A stretch of DNA of 64,000 nucleotides from Bathymodiolus brooksi (GCA_963680875.1 OY804578.1:102701689-102765688), one strand, 5' to 3'. Counted from the first letter of the stretch, positions 28,003 to 39,520 are shown. The notes: generated by a model from the sequence alone, not told the origin. Numbers and translations are program-made.

Positions 28003-28693
28003 TGTGTTGTCCGGAGTGGAAGTATCTACCTTGAGTGTGTTGTCCGGAGTGGAAGTATCTACCTTCAGTGTGTTGTCCGGAGTGGAAGTATCTACCTTGA
28101 GTGTGTTGTCCGGAGTGGAAGTATCTACCTTGAGTGTGTTGTCCGGAGTGGAAGTATCTACCTTGAGTGTGTTGTCCGGAGTGGAAGTATCTACCTTCAG
28201 TGTGTTGTCCGGAGAGGAAGTATCTACCTTGAGTGTGTTGTCCGGAGAGGAAGTATCTACCTTGAGTGTGTTGTCCGGAGTGGAAGTATCTACCTTGAGT
28301 GTGTTGTCCGGAGTGGAAGTATCTACCTTGAGTGTGTTGTCCGGAGTGGAAGTATCTACCTTGAGTGTGTTGTCCGGAGTGGAAGTATCTACCTTCAGTG
28401 TGTTGTCCGGAGTGGAAGTATCTACCTTGCGTGTGTTGTCCGGAGTGGAAGTATCTACCTTGAGTGTGTTGTCCGGAGTGGAAGTATCTACCTTCAGTGT
28501 GTTGTCCGGAGTGGAAGTATCTACCTTGAGTGTGTTGTCCGGAGAGGAAGTATCTACCTTGAGTGTGTTGTCCGGAGAGGAAGTATCTACCTTGAGTGTG
28601 TTGTCCGGAGTGGAAGTATCTACCTTGAGTGTGTTGTCCGGAGTGGAAGTATCTACCTTGAGTGTGTTGTCCGGAGAGGAAGTATCTACCTTG
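28003..28693. repeat. 33-bp minisatellite
   Basis: About 21 near-identical copies of a 33-bp unit (GTGTTGTCCGGAGTGGAAGT, then ATCTACCTTGA). Variation is confined to three sites: TGGA/AGGA, TTGAG/TTCAG and one TTGCG. Since 33 is divisible by three and the unit has few stops, at least four frames on both strands stay open for about 700 nt; one minus frame would give an 11-residue VDTSTPDNTLK repeat. No splice-site context, promoter or flanking coding sequence favours translation, so I annotate DNA repeat only. Confidence 0.92.
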
Positions 28694-29754
28694 AACATCT
28701 TTTAACAGTAAAATAAAAAACAAAAATATCATACCGTCAAAACAGTTCTAAAATTCAATCATGTTGCCTATGTTTGAAAAATTATTTTGAATTTCTCCGA
28801 TGATAAGACATTAATGTTTTGTGTCAAGGAAAATTCCTAATAACTTTAATACCCGGAGCTGCCACCATGGATTAAAGCGTGATTTGGTCCAAAAAACTCG
28901 CATGGGTAATTTGCCACTGCTTCGTTCTAATTGTGTGTTAAGTGTACCAATTATATGCTAGTGTAAGTATCCTTTGAATGGTATTATTAATACAAATAAA
29001 TAACATAATATAATAAACATGGGGCTACAATAGACATGCTGCATGTAGAATAGTAGATGGATTTATATTTATCATTGTGATAATCACTAATCAACTCTAC
29101 AATATTTGTGCTAAATTACTGATCGTTGTAAAAGTGATCAATGCAACCTTTTGTGATGAAGAAATAAAATGATATGTTTAAGTTTTGAACAAATAATTTT
29201 TATGTAAGGAATTACTGTGTAAAATGACTCGCTTTTCTCTATCCCTAGTTTCAAGAATATATGCAAATATATTCGAACGCATGTCAACTTCTCGGACCCC
29301 TCGTGCAATTCCAAAGGAAAAGAAGAACTCGGCCTGCGCATGACGCGGACCAGGACATTAAGGCAACTATCAAATGACATATCCTGTTTACTGAGAGATT
29401 ATTTAAAATTAATGTGCTGTGTAGATTAGGCATTGCGGACTATTACAGAGTCAACGACAACTCGGGTCGTAATAAAGATTGTTTTGTACATTGTGCATGC
29501 TGTACATAGTACAAAGTCAGAGATATCTCGGACCGTGGAGTTGCATGATATACCAAGAAATGCATACGATGCGCGGACGCAAAGTATAAAATCCAGAAAC
29601 TATATACGTGTGTAAGATTAAAGATGTCTGACCTTGCTATTTTCAGAGAGAAACATACGTTCTATTTTAAGGATTTTACATGTAATAAAAAGAAGTACCG
29701 TATTTGTTATCTTTATATTTATCCCCAAGCTTTTGGTATTGTTTTTTTTTTCAG
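28694..29754. other. Spacer upstream of receptor 2, no gene seen
   Basis: AT-rich. Open frames at 29.1-29.6 kb on both strands lack domain character. No signal-peptide exon for receptor 2 could be identified here. Confidence 0.5.
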
Positions 29755-30050
29755 ACCTTCCTGTTGTGACAATAACTCCAGATCATCAAAGTATAATTGT
29801 AGGAAATCCTGTGACTCTTGGTTGCTCAGTACAATCTAATCCAATGCACACTACGGTAGTTTGGAGGAAGATGATGAATGGTGTTGCCACTGATCTTCCA
29901 GCAAACAGTAGAGACAGCGGATCTACAGTGTCAAACACGTCTCCTTCAATCACAAACGCGCATTCTAGTGGTATAGGAATCTATGTATAATATGTAACTA
30001 ATAATGTAGGCTCTGGTAAAGTGCACAATATTACTTGTGTGTTGTTGGCA
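29755..30050 (+). pseudogene. Broken first Ig exon of receptor 2
   Basis: A good acceptor (TTTTTTTTCAG) opens an Ig domain: LPVVTITPDHQSIIVGNP, VTLGCSV (Cys) and VVWRKM (Trp). Where Y-x-C is expected it reads TAT GTA TAA (29,988-29,990), a stop in place of the second conserved Cys, after which the frame stays open through NNVGSGKVHN. The nearest donor GCA|GTAAGT at 30,051 would leave phase 0, unlike all intact Ig exons. Probably dead, unless the stop gives a truncated secreted product. Confidence 0.75.
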
Positions 30051-30567
30051 GTAAGTCTAAAGCGAGGTTGTAAAGGATGGTTTTTATATTATGCGATAAT
30101 ATTATGAGTTAATTAACAATATCAAAATGTGAAAAGCAATTTTAATGTATGCATAATTTATTTGTAGAAATTGGCAAAGAATTCATTGAGGTAAAGTATA
30201 CTTTTTATACTCTATGTTAAAAGGAAATCATTCTTAACCCATCCCTTGTTGTGCAGGAAATCCCTCCAATTTATATTCGACCTTGCAGCCTATTTAGCCT
30301 ATTGTTATATGCATTTTGTTCCGTTTCAGAAACCAAATCGTAGCTGTTTCATTGATTTTTACTTTGTATTTATTTAGATGATGGATATTCCAGTTTTATC
30401 CTTAATCTTTTCTTATGGTTTTTTATAAAATTTAAATATCCTTTATTATTATACAGGTATCAAGTGCAGTGCTGTGAACATTTTTTCAGAAATCAGTACG
30501 TACTAAGCCATCACTTATTTGTTGCCCATGACGGATACTTTAATATTTGTTTTGAAACTGTTTTCAG

Positions 30568-30825
30568 ATCCACCGACATTAGTATATGCAACACCAAATT
30601 CAATTGTTGTAGAAGAAGGGAACACAATGACGACCACATGTACTGCCACGGGAAATCCACAACCAACATTCCAGTGGTTCAAAATTTCTGATCTTAGTAA
30701 CCCAATTAGTAACGATGCTGTACTTACCGTTCGCAATGCACAGGAAAGCGACAAAGGATCATATGTATGCAGATCTAGCAATATATTTGGCACATATAAT
30801 GCCTTTGTTACTGCAGATGTGCAAT
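30568..30825 (+). CDS. Receptor 2 Ig exon 1
   Basis: 258 nt, phase 1-1, acceptor TTTTCAG and donor CAAT|GTAAGT. I-set-like domain: [36 protein letters not shown] (Cys and Trp) and [15 protein letters not shown] (Cys). Shorter than receptor 1 domains (86 codons). Confidence 0.85.
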
Positions 30826-33800
30826 GTAAGTGAATAATATCTATTGTAGTAGATGCATGATCTGCCAAATAACCTTTGACTGTTTTGATCAAACATTTCG
30901 AAGACCTTGCAGTTGTTGTCTGATTATAGCCCTTGAATAACAATGACATGAAACAAAAATGTTGTGTACATGGATAATAATTGATATCTATAGGTACTAC
31001 AATAAGTTTTAGTATATCGAAACGATAATAAAACACATGTATTATTGCATACTAGTATTGCTTACCCAGTTTACCAAACCTATGGCTGAATAGGAACATT
31101 CATACAGTTCACCATGATGCTATTGCAAACGTGCGTAGTATCGATAATCTTATTGCAAATGTGCGTTGCGTAGATGATCTTATTGTTAAGTCGTACTGCA
31201 AATCAGTACTGTTTTAATGATCGCGTAAGTTGAAATGATAATGAAACATAAATATTGGTTTTGTTACTATATATCGAGATCATATGCTTGTGCTTAATAC
31301 ATTTTTGTCTGTTTTAGTCCGTCCTAAAGTCGTGATACCAGAGTTGGAGGCTTCAGGAAAAAAAGGACTTGCTGCTGAAATTAGATGTACTCAAAAATCG
31401 AATCCTTTAGCAACCTCTTTAACCTGGACAAAGATTGTATCAAATATTGTACTTTCAACAATTAAAATTAATAATGTCAAATATTTTGGAGGAACTGTTC
31501 TTAGTCCTACCCTGATCATTACCAATCTCGATGCCAGTGACGAGGCTTCATACAGATGTTCTGCCACCAATACTGTGGGAACTGGTAATTCAGCGAATGC
31601 AGTGCTAACAGTTCAATTACCACGTTAGTATATTTATTTTAACTGTTCAGTTAAACTGAAGTGTGATTTGTATTACAGAAAACAGAAAATTATGTTCTTG
31701 TTGTTTATGCGCTTGCTGTTAAAGTCTCATAAAATAGACATTTATGCTTTTCTTTTGCATATATATTTTCATTTTCACAAATAAAAGGTACTTGTTATAT
31801 CCAAACTGCAAATTATTTAAGCAAATAGTTCGCTTCTTTTATTATCATTAAATTCAAATTGGTATATTTCTTGCGCCCACTAAATCGTCAAAAAAATCCA
31901 ACGTACAGATACATTGTATTCAATTTGAATGGTGCAAATGTGATCAAGAACTCTAATAAAAATCTAGATATACATATTAGAGAATGCTGTATATTTTAAG
32001 ACATGTTTTATGCAACAGCATCAACTCCACCATTGTTGCTGTTGGATAATAGTGTATGCACATGTGTTACTTCCGGTTTGTAAAAAATAAATGTTTTGTT
32101 GTAATAAAGTAATACATTTGTATTTTTGCTGACATCAATATACAATTTTATTGTCACAATTATCCACATCACCAGTAAGCACAATTCATGACTCTCAAAT
32201 TAGTGATTGATATCCACAAATACAATTTTATAATACAGTACAGCTATCAGCTGAATTTATCAATCAAGTAACAAGGTTAAACAAATGTTTTATTGACAAC
32301 CATCACGTAACAAGGTTAAACAAATGTTTATTGACAACCATCAAGCGCTTGATTCTTGTAAACAATCAAAGCCAATATTCAAAATTCAATTTTCTGTGAT
32401 CTATTTTTTCTGCAAGTTTAATGCGTTCCATTGAAAATAAATCCTTATTATTATTTATTGATGCATCATGAAGTTACTGTCAACAATATTTCAGTAACAT
32501 CCTGGTGGTCAGTTTTATTGGTGGAGGAACCCAGAGAAAACCACCGACCTGTCACAAGTCACTGACAAACTTTATTACATAATGTTGTAATGAGTACACA
32601 TCGCCATGAACGGGGTTCGAACCCAAAATTGTAGTTGTGATAAGCATTGATAGCACAAGTAATTTGTATTTTTTATCATTACAGCTCCACCTGTAGGCAT
32701 CGACATTTATCCTGCTAAAATTAATGTCCTTGAAGGACATGCTTTTTCTATGTATTGTAATGTTACTGAATATCCGGTTCTTCGGTATCAGTGGTTCCAT
32801 GATGATATCATGATGCGAGAAGGACAGACTTACTCCATTGCTGTATCTAAATATAATGCACACGATGGTCGATATACATGTAAAGCATACAATTCAGCAG
32901 GATATCTACAGAAATATATCGATGTAGATGTCAAATGTAAGTTACAATGGCTCCGGTAGATTGTTGTTATGGGGTAGATAACTATTGTATTTTCTGAAGT
33001 GCCAATGCATCTCTTAATTAAATTTCTAGCTATGAGATGTATACCTTATTGCTTTTTCCTTTAAACATACCGCATGGAAATTGCAAAGCTAAATAATTTA
33101 AAACTCTTTGGGAGCGAATATCCAAAGGAAAAAACAGGATATCCAAAGGAAAAACAGGATATCCAAAGGAAAAACAGGATATCCAAAGGAAAAACAGGAT
33201 ATCCAAAGGACAAACATGATATCCAAAATCAGCGGAGGTGAATATTAGTTTTTATAATTATTATACTATTAATGTAAGTAGAGTAGAAACAATTGCCTTG
33301 ATCCTTTAGTTTTTCAACTGGTAAATAAAGAGGTATGAGGTTTTTTTATTCACAGATCCCCCTATCAGTAATCTACAGGACCATATGTTCAACGCGGTAT
33401 TGAACAGTCCAGTAACATTGCGATGTGACACACTGGCTAATCCATCAGCTGTTCAGTGGGAATGGTATTATGGTGACTTTAGACTGACGGATGTACCTAA
33501 TAACCAGAAGGATTATGTTCTTGATATGAATGATGCCAATGATGCTGGGGAATACAGTTGCATTGCTTTCAATGAAGTTGGACAATCATCAAAGCTTAAA
33601 TTTACTGTGACTCTTGATACATCTGGCACGACCACTCAAGGTTATTAGGATTATTTATTTATCCAACTAGAGCTATGGGGTTATGGTGCCTAATGCCACT
33701 TTCAACAATATTTCAGCTATATCGTGGCGGTCAGTTTTATTGGTGGAGGACACAGGAGTACCTGGAGAAACCCACTGACCTGCCGCAAATCACTGATAAA

Positions 33801-36768
33801 CTTTATCACATAATGTTGTATCGAGTACACATCACCATGGGCGGGATTCGAACTCACAACTTTAGAGTTGATATACACTGATTGCACAGTTAGTTGTAAA
33901 TCCAACTACCATAATATCATGACTACGATGGCCCGCTATTGATCTTGTTACAAAGTATTTCACCTAACATTGGCAATCTATCAATTTATATCATCAATGA
34001 TTTCTAGTATTTAGATAAACAAAAATAATACAATAATACACCAAAATGTATATGTGGGTTAGGGTTAGGGTTTTATTTGTTGAACACAACTTTCAACAAT
34101 ATTTCAGTTATATCTTGGCGGTCAGTTTTATTGCTGGAGGAACGTTATCACTGACAAACGTTATCATATAATGTTGTTGCATCGATCATGCACACCTCAT
34201 CTGAGCTGGATTCGACCTCGAAACGCTAAGTGTTGATATACGAGTTGTCATTTATACGAACTGGCCTTGATTTCGACAAAGCCAACTGCAACATAGTAGG
34301 CGATGCAATCAATAAGCTGATCAACGAGTTATTTCGTTTCAGGACTTGATTTGTCTGGAGGAGAGGTTGCTGCTATATGTTTGGGTGTCTTGTTCTTCAT
34401 ATCCTTATTAATTTGTCTCATCGTGTGTTGTATTCAACAAGGTAAATTTATTTCTGTAGTGGATAGAATCAACTTGTTGAAGGCGTTCAGTATTTGGTAG
34501 GATTAGAAGTTAATAATACGCATATATCTCCTCTTTTGTGTATGATAGTACGAATTTAACATTGGTATTATAAATTTGAGAATGTTTATTTTAAAATTTA
34601 GCATGTTTATTGTAAAATTGAAAATGTTTATTATCAAATTTAAAATATTTACCATCAAATTGAAAATGTTTGCTACGAAACGGGGAATGTTTATTTTCAA
34701 ATTGAACATGTGTATTATCAAACAGAGAATGCTTATTATCAAATTGAAAATGTCTTTACCAAATTTAAAATGTTTATTATCAAACTGAGAATGTTTAATG
34801 CAAAATTAAATATGTTTATTATGAAATTGAAAATGTTTATTATGAAATTGAACATGTTTATTATCAAATTTCGGATTCCTTTTGAAAAATACAGATAATA
34901 TTATTACTTCTATGTTATTTAAGTTGTTGTAGCAGTTTCGAGATCTCTGTCCATCATTACTTTGATTTTTTTTTTAGATTGTTGTATATGCTGTTCTGCA
35001 GCTGAGGGTAAGAATAAAGGAATGCTTATTAAATCCAATCGCGGAAAGGTTTATCATCCACGATTCAATGGAGCTATCAGGTATGTTCTTAAAGCAAATG
35101 TTATTATAATCTATGTTACTTTACTGGTGATAGGCACTCGTTGCACAGGAAGTTTTAAATCCAACTTCCATATGAGCACGACCAATGACGGTTCCTAATA
35201 TAACTATAATTGCATATGCCTATTTTATGCTACATATTTTACCCACACTTTGTGTTGTAAAATAATTTCCATGAAATATGCATAAGGATTTAGTGGAGTT
35301 TTTCTTTCCAAAGAAAAATTCTTTTATGTGAAAAGAAATGGGATATATTTTCAAATTATGTACAACTTTATAATAATGCTTTGCTTGTTTAACAAAGATT
35401 TACATCGTTTCAGGTGGCATGATGATTATGACATACCCCAGCACCGACTGCGTAGACACGATGATTATGTGTAAGTTTGCTATGTCAAAATAATTGCATG
35501 AGAGCATGACACTGTTAACTGCAGTCGTCCAATTTAAGAGAAATAGTTTAATGGCGACCTGTAAGCACTTCCGGATGACAAAATTAATGATGCATCATTG
35601 ACCTTTGAATCCAATGTCTATATTTAATTGCAAATAATGACGAGATTTTATTAGTGTTTATAAAAGTCTTACTGCCATTAATCGTTTAAGCACAAGCTTC
35701 GTATTCCTCGTATAAAGTGTTTAAATTGTCCAATTAGAACACTGGGATTAGAGGTGAAAATCACGAAATGTGCACATCGGGTGTTTGCAATCAAAAACCT
35801 TACTGAACAGATTGTATATAGATCTTGCATGTTTCTTGCTGAATACAGTATTGTGATTGGTCTAATTTAAAGCATACTCTACAGTTTTATCATAGCAAGG
35901 ACAGATACTGAAGTAAAATCTTTACATAACTGACATAAATAATAATACGAGAAAGACCACCGTTTTGACAATTAGCCTAATGAAATGTAATAGAGGTAAT
36001 CAGAAACCGTAAATGGAAGAATGACAGACAATACAATTACCAAAGAATACGGGACAAAAGGGCAAACAATGATATACTAAAAGCTACACAGAAAACTAAA
36101 GATTGAGTAATACGATTCCCACTCAAAACCGTGAGTGAACGCATGTACTCCGGAAGGGAAAGCAGTTCCTGCTCCACATGTGTTACCCGTTTTATTTCAA
36201 TATTCATTGAATTGAATGAAATATGTCTTAATCAACAGCTAGAAGAGCAAATATTTTCGGAAAAATTTGTGGCTTAAAAATGCCAAAACATTATCCTTAA
36301 CCATTATTTTTAATATCTGTAGACATATTTTATTTTTTTTTTGTCTCTTGACATTTTATTATATTACATAATTATACTTATAACAAGGGGCCGTCGTGGC
36401 CGTGATTGCATGGTACTTGGATTTCTAATTACCTATGCAGTCATTATCTATCGCCACTAACTCTTTGAGTTTGGATTGACAACTACCTGTGCAATCAGTT
36501 CCCATCACCACTAAAGTTGTGAGTTCGAATCCCGCTCATGGCGAGGTGTACTCGTTACAACATTATGTGATACAGTTTGTCAGTAATTTGCGACATGTCG
36601 GTGGTTACCTCCGGGTACTCCGTTTACCCCCACCAATAAAACTGACCGAAAATGGGGTTAGATACCATAATCCCCCCAAAACAAATATGGGCTCTAACCA
36701 CATAACAACTTTTTTTAAATATAATTTTAATATACATTTAAATACATTTCAGTGATGATAGAAATTAA
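30568..36768 (+). CDS. Receptor 2: shorter multi-Ig membrane receptor, paralogue of receptor 1 (gene span)
   Basis: Coding segments: 30568-30825, 31318-31623, 32685-32936, 33356-33640 (four Ig domains), 34343-34441 (TM), 34978-35080 (juxtamembrane), 35414-35470 (YDIP exon) and 36753-36768 (tail, stop TAA). Ig and TM exons are phase 1-1 and the last three junctions are phase 2, matching receptor 1. The 5' end is unresolved. A conventional signal-peptide exon was not found, although an ATG at 30,519 is in frame through the acceptor of the first exon and is followed by TLIFVLKLFS, which could serve as a weak signal sequence if that acceptor is not used. The shared 3' exon structure and shared downstream retroelement/satellite argue for tandem duplication with receptor 1. 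The tail is shorter because of an early stop. Function is inferred as adhesion or recognition with phosphotyrosine signalling. Confidence 0.77.
31318..31623 (+). CDS. Receptor 2 Ig exon 2
   Basis: 306 nt, phase 1-1, acceptor GTTTTAG and donor CCAC|GTTAGT. It encodes [25 protein letters not shown] (Cys), LTWTKIV (Trp) and [16 protein letters not shown] (Cys). Confidence 0.85.
31624..32684. other. Intron with a 38-bp duplication and SINE family B (minus, about 32,473-32,665)
   Basis: GTAACAAGGTTAAACAAATG-TTTATTGACAACCATCA occurs twice at 32,268-32,343. The minus-strand SINE B shows ACTGTCAACAATATTTCAGT, GTGGTCAGTTTTATTGGTGG, CACAAGTCACTGACAAACTT and GGTTCGAACCC. Confidence 0.8.
32685..32936 (+). 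CDS. Receptor 2 Ig exon 3
   Basis: 252 nt, phase 1-1, acceptor CATTACAG and donor AAAT|GTAAGT. It encodes [25 protein letters not shown] (Cys), RYQWFHD (Trp) and [14 protein letters not shown] (Cys). A compact I-set-like domain of 84 codons. Confidence 0.83.
33115..33226. repeat. 20-bp tandem repeat
   Basis: About five copies of AGGATATCCAAAGGAAAAAC in the intron, 130 bp before the next acceptor. Confidence 0.93.
33356..33640 (+). CDS. Receptor 2 Ig exon 4
   Basis: 285 nt, phase 1-1, acceptor TTCACAG and donor CAAG|GTTATT. It encodes [35 protein letters not shown] (Cys and Trp) and [16 protein letters not shown] (Cys), then a Thr-rich stalk [10 protein letters not shown]. Reading through the donor gives GY and a stop, a possible secreted form if the intron is retained. 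Confidence 0.85.
33641..34342 (-). repeat. Two SINE family B copies (about 33,689-33,935 and 34,080-34,270) in the intron before the TM exon
   Basis: Both are minus-strand (CACTTTCAACAATATTTCAG, GTCAGTTTTATTGGTGGAGG, GGATTCGAACTCACAAC). Between them at 34,053-34,071 is a telomere-like GGGTTAGGGTTAGGG. Open frames across them come from the SINE. Confidence 0.85.
34343..34441 (+). CDS. Receptor 2 transmembrane exon
   Basis: 99 nt, phase 1-1, acceptor TCGTTTCAG and donor CAAG|GTAAAT. It encodes [15 protein letters not shown] and a hydrophobic run through [12 protein letters not shown]. Same length and same SGGE start as the receptor 1 TM exon. Confidence 0.85.
34567..34872. repeat. 21-bp tandem repeat
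   Basis: About 14 degenerate copies of AAATGTTTATTATCAAATTG. The period is a multiple of three, giving spurious Met/Ile/Lys-rich frames on both strands. Confidence 0.88.
34978..35080 (+). CDS. Receptor 2 juxtamembrane exon
   Basis: 103 nt, phase 1 in and phase 2 out (ATCAG|GTATGT). It encodes [16 protein letters not shown] and ends [11 protein letters not shown]. The CCICC cluster right after the TM is a plausible palmitoylation site (inference). Homologous to 20,918-21,032. Confidence 0.82.
35414..35470 (+). CDS. Receptor 2 YDIP exon
   Basis: 57 nt, phase 2-2, acceptor CGTTTCAG and donor ATGT|GTAAGT. It encodes [23 protein letters not shown] is a YxxP motif with Asp at +1, the preferred Crk SH2 form. 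No counterpart exon was found in receptor 1. Confidence 0.72.
36385..36690 (+). repeat. SINE family B copy with an internal duplication
   Basis: GGGCCGTCGTGGCCGTGATT head, then the TTTGGATT..AACTACCTG..GCAATCAGT segment present twice, B box GAGTTCGAATCCC and a truncated tail. It lies in the last intron, 60 bp before the final exon. Confidence 0.85.
36753..36768 (+). CDS. Receptor 2 last exon, tail truncated by an early stop
   Basis: Acceptor ACATTTCAG, phase 2. It encodes DDRN and then TAA at 36,766-36,768. Aligned with receptor 1's last exon, the stop replaces the GAA of DGRYE. Beyond it, in the same frame, a relic CLYYVSPADYR is still legible, ending at TAG. Confidence 0.68.
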
Positions 36769-38079
36769 ACCACTAGAAATGTATCTACTCCGTCCTGTTT
36801 ATACTATGTATCACCTGCTGACTATAGATAGACGTCACCACAGGTAGAAGAAGAAAAAGAGTAGGCACCATCACGAGGATTTCTAACGCAACGAACAAAT
36901 TAAAGTGGCATTTAAACATTATTTGAATTATCTGCCCTCTACATAGCAATTCTTTACTCAAGAATATAAGACAAATTAAAAGAATTAGTTCAACTGCTCA
37001 TATAATAGAATGGCCAACACAACTCCATGGCGGGTGTCTTATAAGAAGCAGGAACTCCGTACCCTTCGCGAGCACCTGAGTTCACCCATGTATTTGGTGG
37101 GGTCCGTGTTGTTCATTGTTTTTGTTTTTTGTGTTTCCTATTTTGTGTCTATACGCTTTGAGTTCCGTGTTGTGATGTCCGCTACGATTTCACTATAAGC
37201 ACGATGTTCGGTTCGCCTCTACCTCCAGCTGTTTGCATTATATCCGTTATTTGTGTTTGCTTGCGCATAGTGGTGTCCAACACATATTGCGTTGTGTTTT
37301 TTCCCTCGTCTTGCATACTCTATATTGCCAGTTGCTCTGGATTTTCCATTTTTGACTGCCGCTGTTGTATTCTCTAACGTTTATTTGTTAATGGAGAAAA
37401 CACTCTGATTGTAGTGAAAGGTTCTCTGCAAGTAATACCATCAAGTTAATTTATTAACAATATATGTTGTTATGTTTATGATGTGTTTGTACCAAACAGT
37501 AGGTATTCCTATGTATACCAACTGTGCGTTTCTTATTAATTTTATTCGAGCCATGCATACTTCATATTGGCGCATCTAAAAAACCGAAACTAAGATTGTT
37601 TGATTTCAAGTTGCTTTATATGGATGATATACTTTCACTACATAATAATAAGTCTATTATGCTGATCGTTTCTTTCCTATTGCGTTTGAAATAAAGGATA
37701 CCACAGACACATGTCTGCTTCATTCCTTGTCCTACATAAAGAAATAGACATCGTGGGCATCTTGAAAACGGAATCTCACGTCAAATTTAACTATTCCATG
37801 TTTTCCTATTGTGCATTTTCCAGCAACATTCCAGCAGCACCTGCATATGGTATATATCTCTCAGTTGATAGGATATTCCAGCAATTGAGGTCCATATCAT
37901 GTTTTTACAGGGGTTGCTGCTAACAAGTAAGCTACTTAACCAAGGGTTTCTAGTGGTTATGTTGAAGTCATCACTTCGAATGTCGCCATCGTGATTTGGT
38001 TAACCCTTGCGAAATATTTGTTCACAATCGTGTCCAAATACATGTTGGACATTATCTTGTCATAGTCTGGTGTATGACC
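36769..38079 (+). pseudogene. Retroelement sequence with a second reverse transcriptase relic (about 37,560-38,050)
   Basis: Readable pieces: LYMDDILSLHNN (catalytic YMDD), CIFQQHSSSTCIWYISLS and GLLLTSKLLNQGFLVVMLKSSLRM. These are the same family and order as the relic after receptor 1. Upstream at 37,010-37,200 lies an associated frame, WRVSYKKQELRTLREHL with a hydrophobic end, which I take as part of the element rather than a gene. Confidence 0.62.
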
Positions 38080-38398
38080 AAATACAAGTAGTCATAGTCT
38101 GATACAGATGTGTAGATAAATATCGGTAGTCTTAATCTGATACAGATGTATAAACAAATACCTGTAGTCTTAGTCTGATACAGGTGTATAAACAAATACT
38201 GGTAGTCTTAATCTGATACAGATGAATCAACACATACTGGTAGTCTTAGACTGATACAGGTGTATAAACAAATACTGGTAGTCTTAATCTGATACAGATG
38301 AATCAACACATACTGGTAGTCTTAGACTGATACAGATGTATAAACAAATAACTGTAGTCTTAGTCTGATACAGATGTTTAAACAAATACCGGAAGTCT
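38080..38398. repeat. 38-bp tandem repeat
   Basis: About eight copies of the 38-bp unit (TACTGGTAGTCTTAATCTGA-TACAGATGTATAAACAAA) that forms the 76-bp dimeric array at 23.9-25.3 kb. Confidence 0.93.
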
Positions 38399-38454
38399 AA
38401 GAGCAACTGAATTCACACCGGCTTTTAGTGGGGTTCGTGTTACTCGATCTTTAG

Positions 38455-39520
38455 TTTTTTGTGTATGTTTTGTAGATCGTTACTTACTTACTTAACGGTA
38501 CTTAACGGTGGTTTCCAGAACTGGCTCCTCTTGGTGCCACTTCTCCGGACTCTCCAATTGTGTCTATATCTGGTAATTAAATGTCACTTCTGTTTCCTCC
38601 AGAAATTTCAGCTCTGTAGTCTGAATAGTAAAGCTCCTCAATTTCTCAGTATTTATCTAATCGCTTTTTGAATGCATTTGTTGAGGGTGTATTTATGACT
38701 TGGTCTGGTTCCAAACCTTTGCTACCCGAACGGCAAAACTGTTTTTCCTAAGACTTGTGTTAAATCGTTGTTGGACCATTTTGTTGCTATTATTTCTTCT
38801 ACTGAATCTGTTACCGGAGTTTGACAATAGTTTTAGGAAAGAACTAGCTTCTGGGTCATATTTTTCGTTTATGATTTTGTATGTCTCAATCATATCACCT
38901 CTGATTCTTCTATATACAATTGTTGGTAATTGTAACTTCTTTAATCTCTCAGGATAGCTTAGATTGTTAAAACCTGGTATTTATTTTGTGGCTCTTTTTT
39001 GCACACTTTCAATTTTATCTATGTACTTTTTCTTGCATGGGGCCCAGACTGAATTTGCATAATCCAAATGTGTCCTCACTAGAGTTTTATATAAAGGGAG
39101 TAATATATCTGCATTTAAGTTTCTGAATGTCCTTCTAAGTACAGCAGATATATAATTTGCCTTGTTTACCTTCTCACAGATATGTTTATCAAAAGATAGC
39201 TCCTCATCTATTACAACTCCAATGTCCTTTTCGTCCTTTACTTTACTAATTTCCTGCCCTAATAAATTATATTTGCCATCATCCTCTTTTGGTGTTCTAT
39301 GTATGTTCATATGTTTACATTTTTCCGCGTGTAATTTCAAAAGCCATGTGTCACTCCAATTTTCTTGTTTAACCAAATCGTTTTTGCAGTATATGCTGAT
39401 CATCAAGACTGTTTATTACCCTAAATATGTTGGTGTCATCAGCAAATAAATAGGTTTCATATTCCACAGTCTCTGGTATTAGTCGTTTATGTAAATAACG
39501 AAAAGCAGTAGTGACCCAGC
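38455..39520 (-). pseudogene. CR1-like LINE, 3' half (sense part of a 5'-inverted copy)
   Basis: Minus-strand frames give, with frameshifts: LLLFVIYIND, YLFADDTNIFRV (catalytic FADD), WLLKLHAEKCKHMNIHR, EKDIGVVIDEELSFDKHI, LVRTHLDYANSVWAP and the typical C-terminal RRNNSNKMVQQRFNTSL..NSFAVRVAKVWN. It ends near a TTAAGTAAGTAAGTAA-type 3' microsatellite at about 38,480, as CR1/L2 elements do. Confidence 0.82.

Noticed and set aside
27919..28732. Four long open frames (230-260 codons) on both strands over the 33-bp repeat
   Set aside because: They follow from a stop-poor repeat whose period is a multiple of three. No frame shows synonymous-biased variation, and there is no splice or start context.
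30464..31036. Minus-strand 173-codon frame and overlapping + frame over receptor 2 Ig exon 1
   Set aside because: Shadow frames of the Ig exon and flanking intron; no domain and no splice support.
34503..34898. Met/Ile/Leu/Lys-rich frames on both strands
   Set aside because: Produced by a 21-bp AT-rich repeat.
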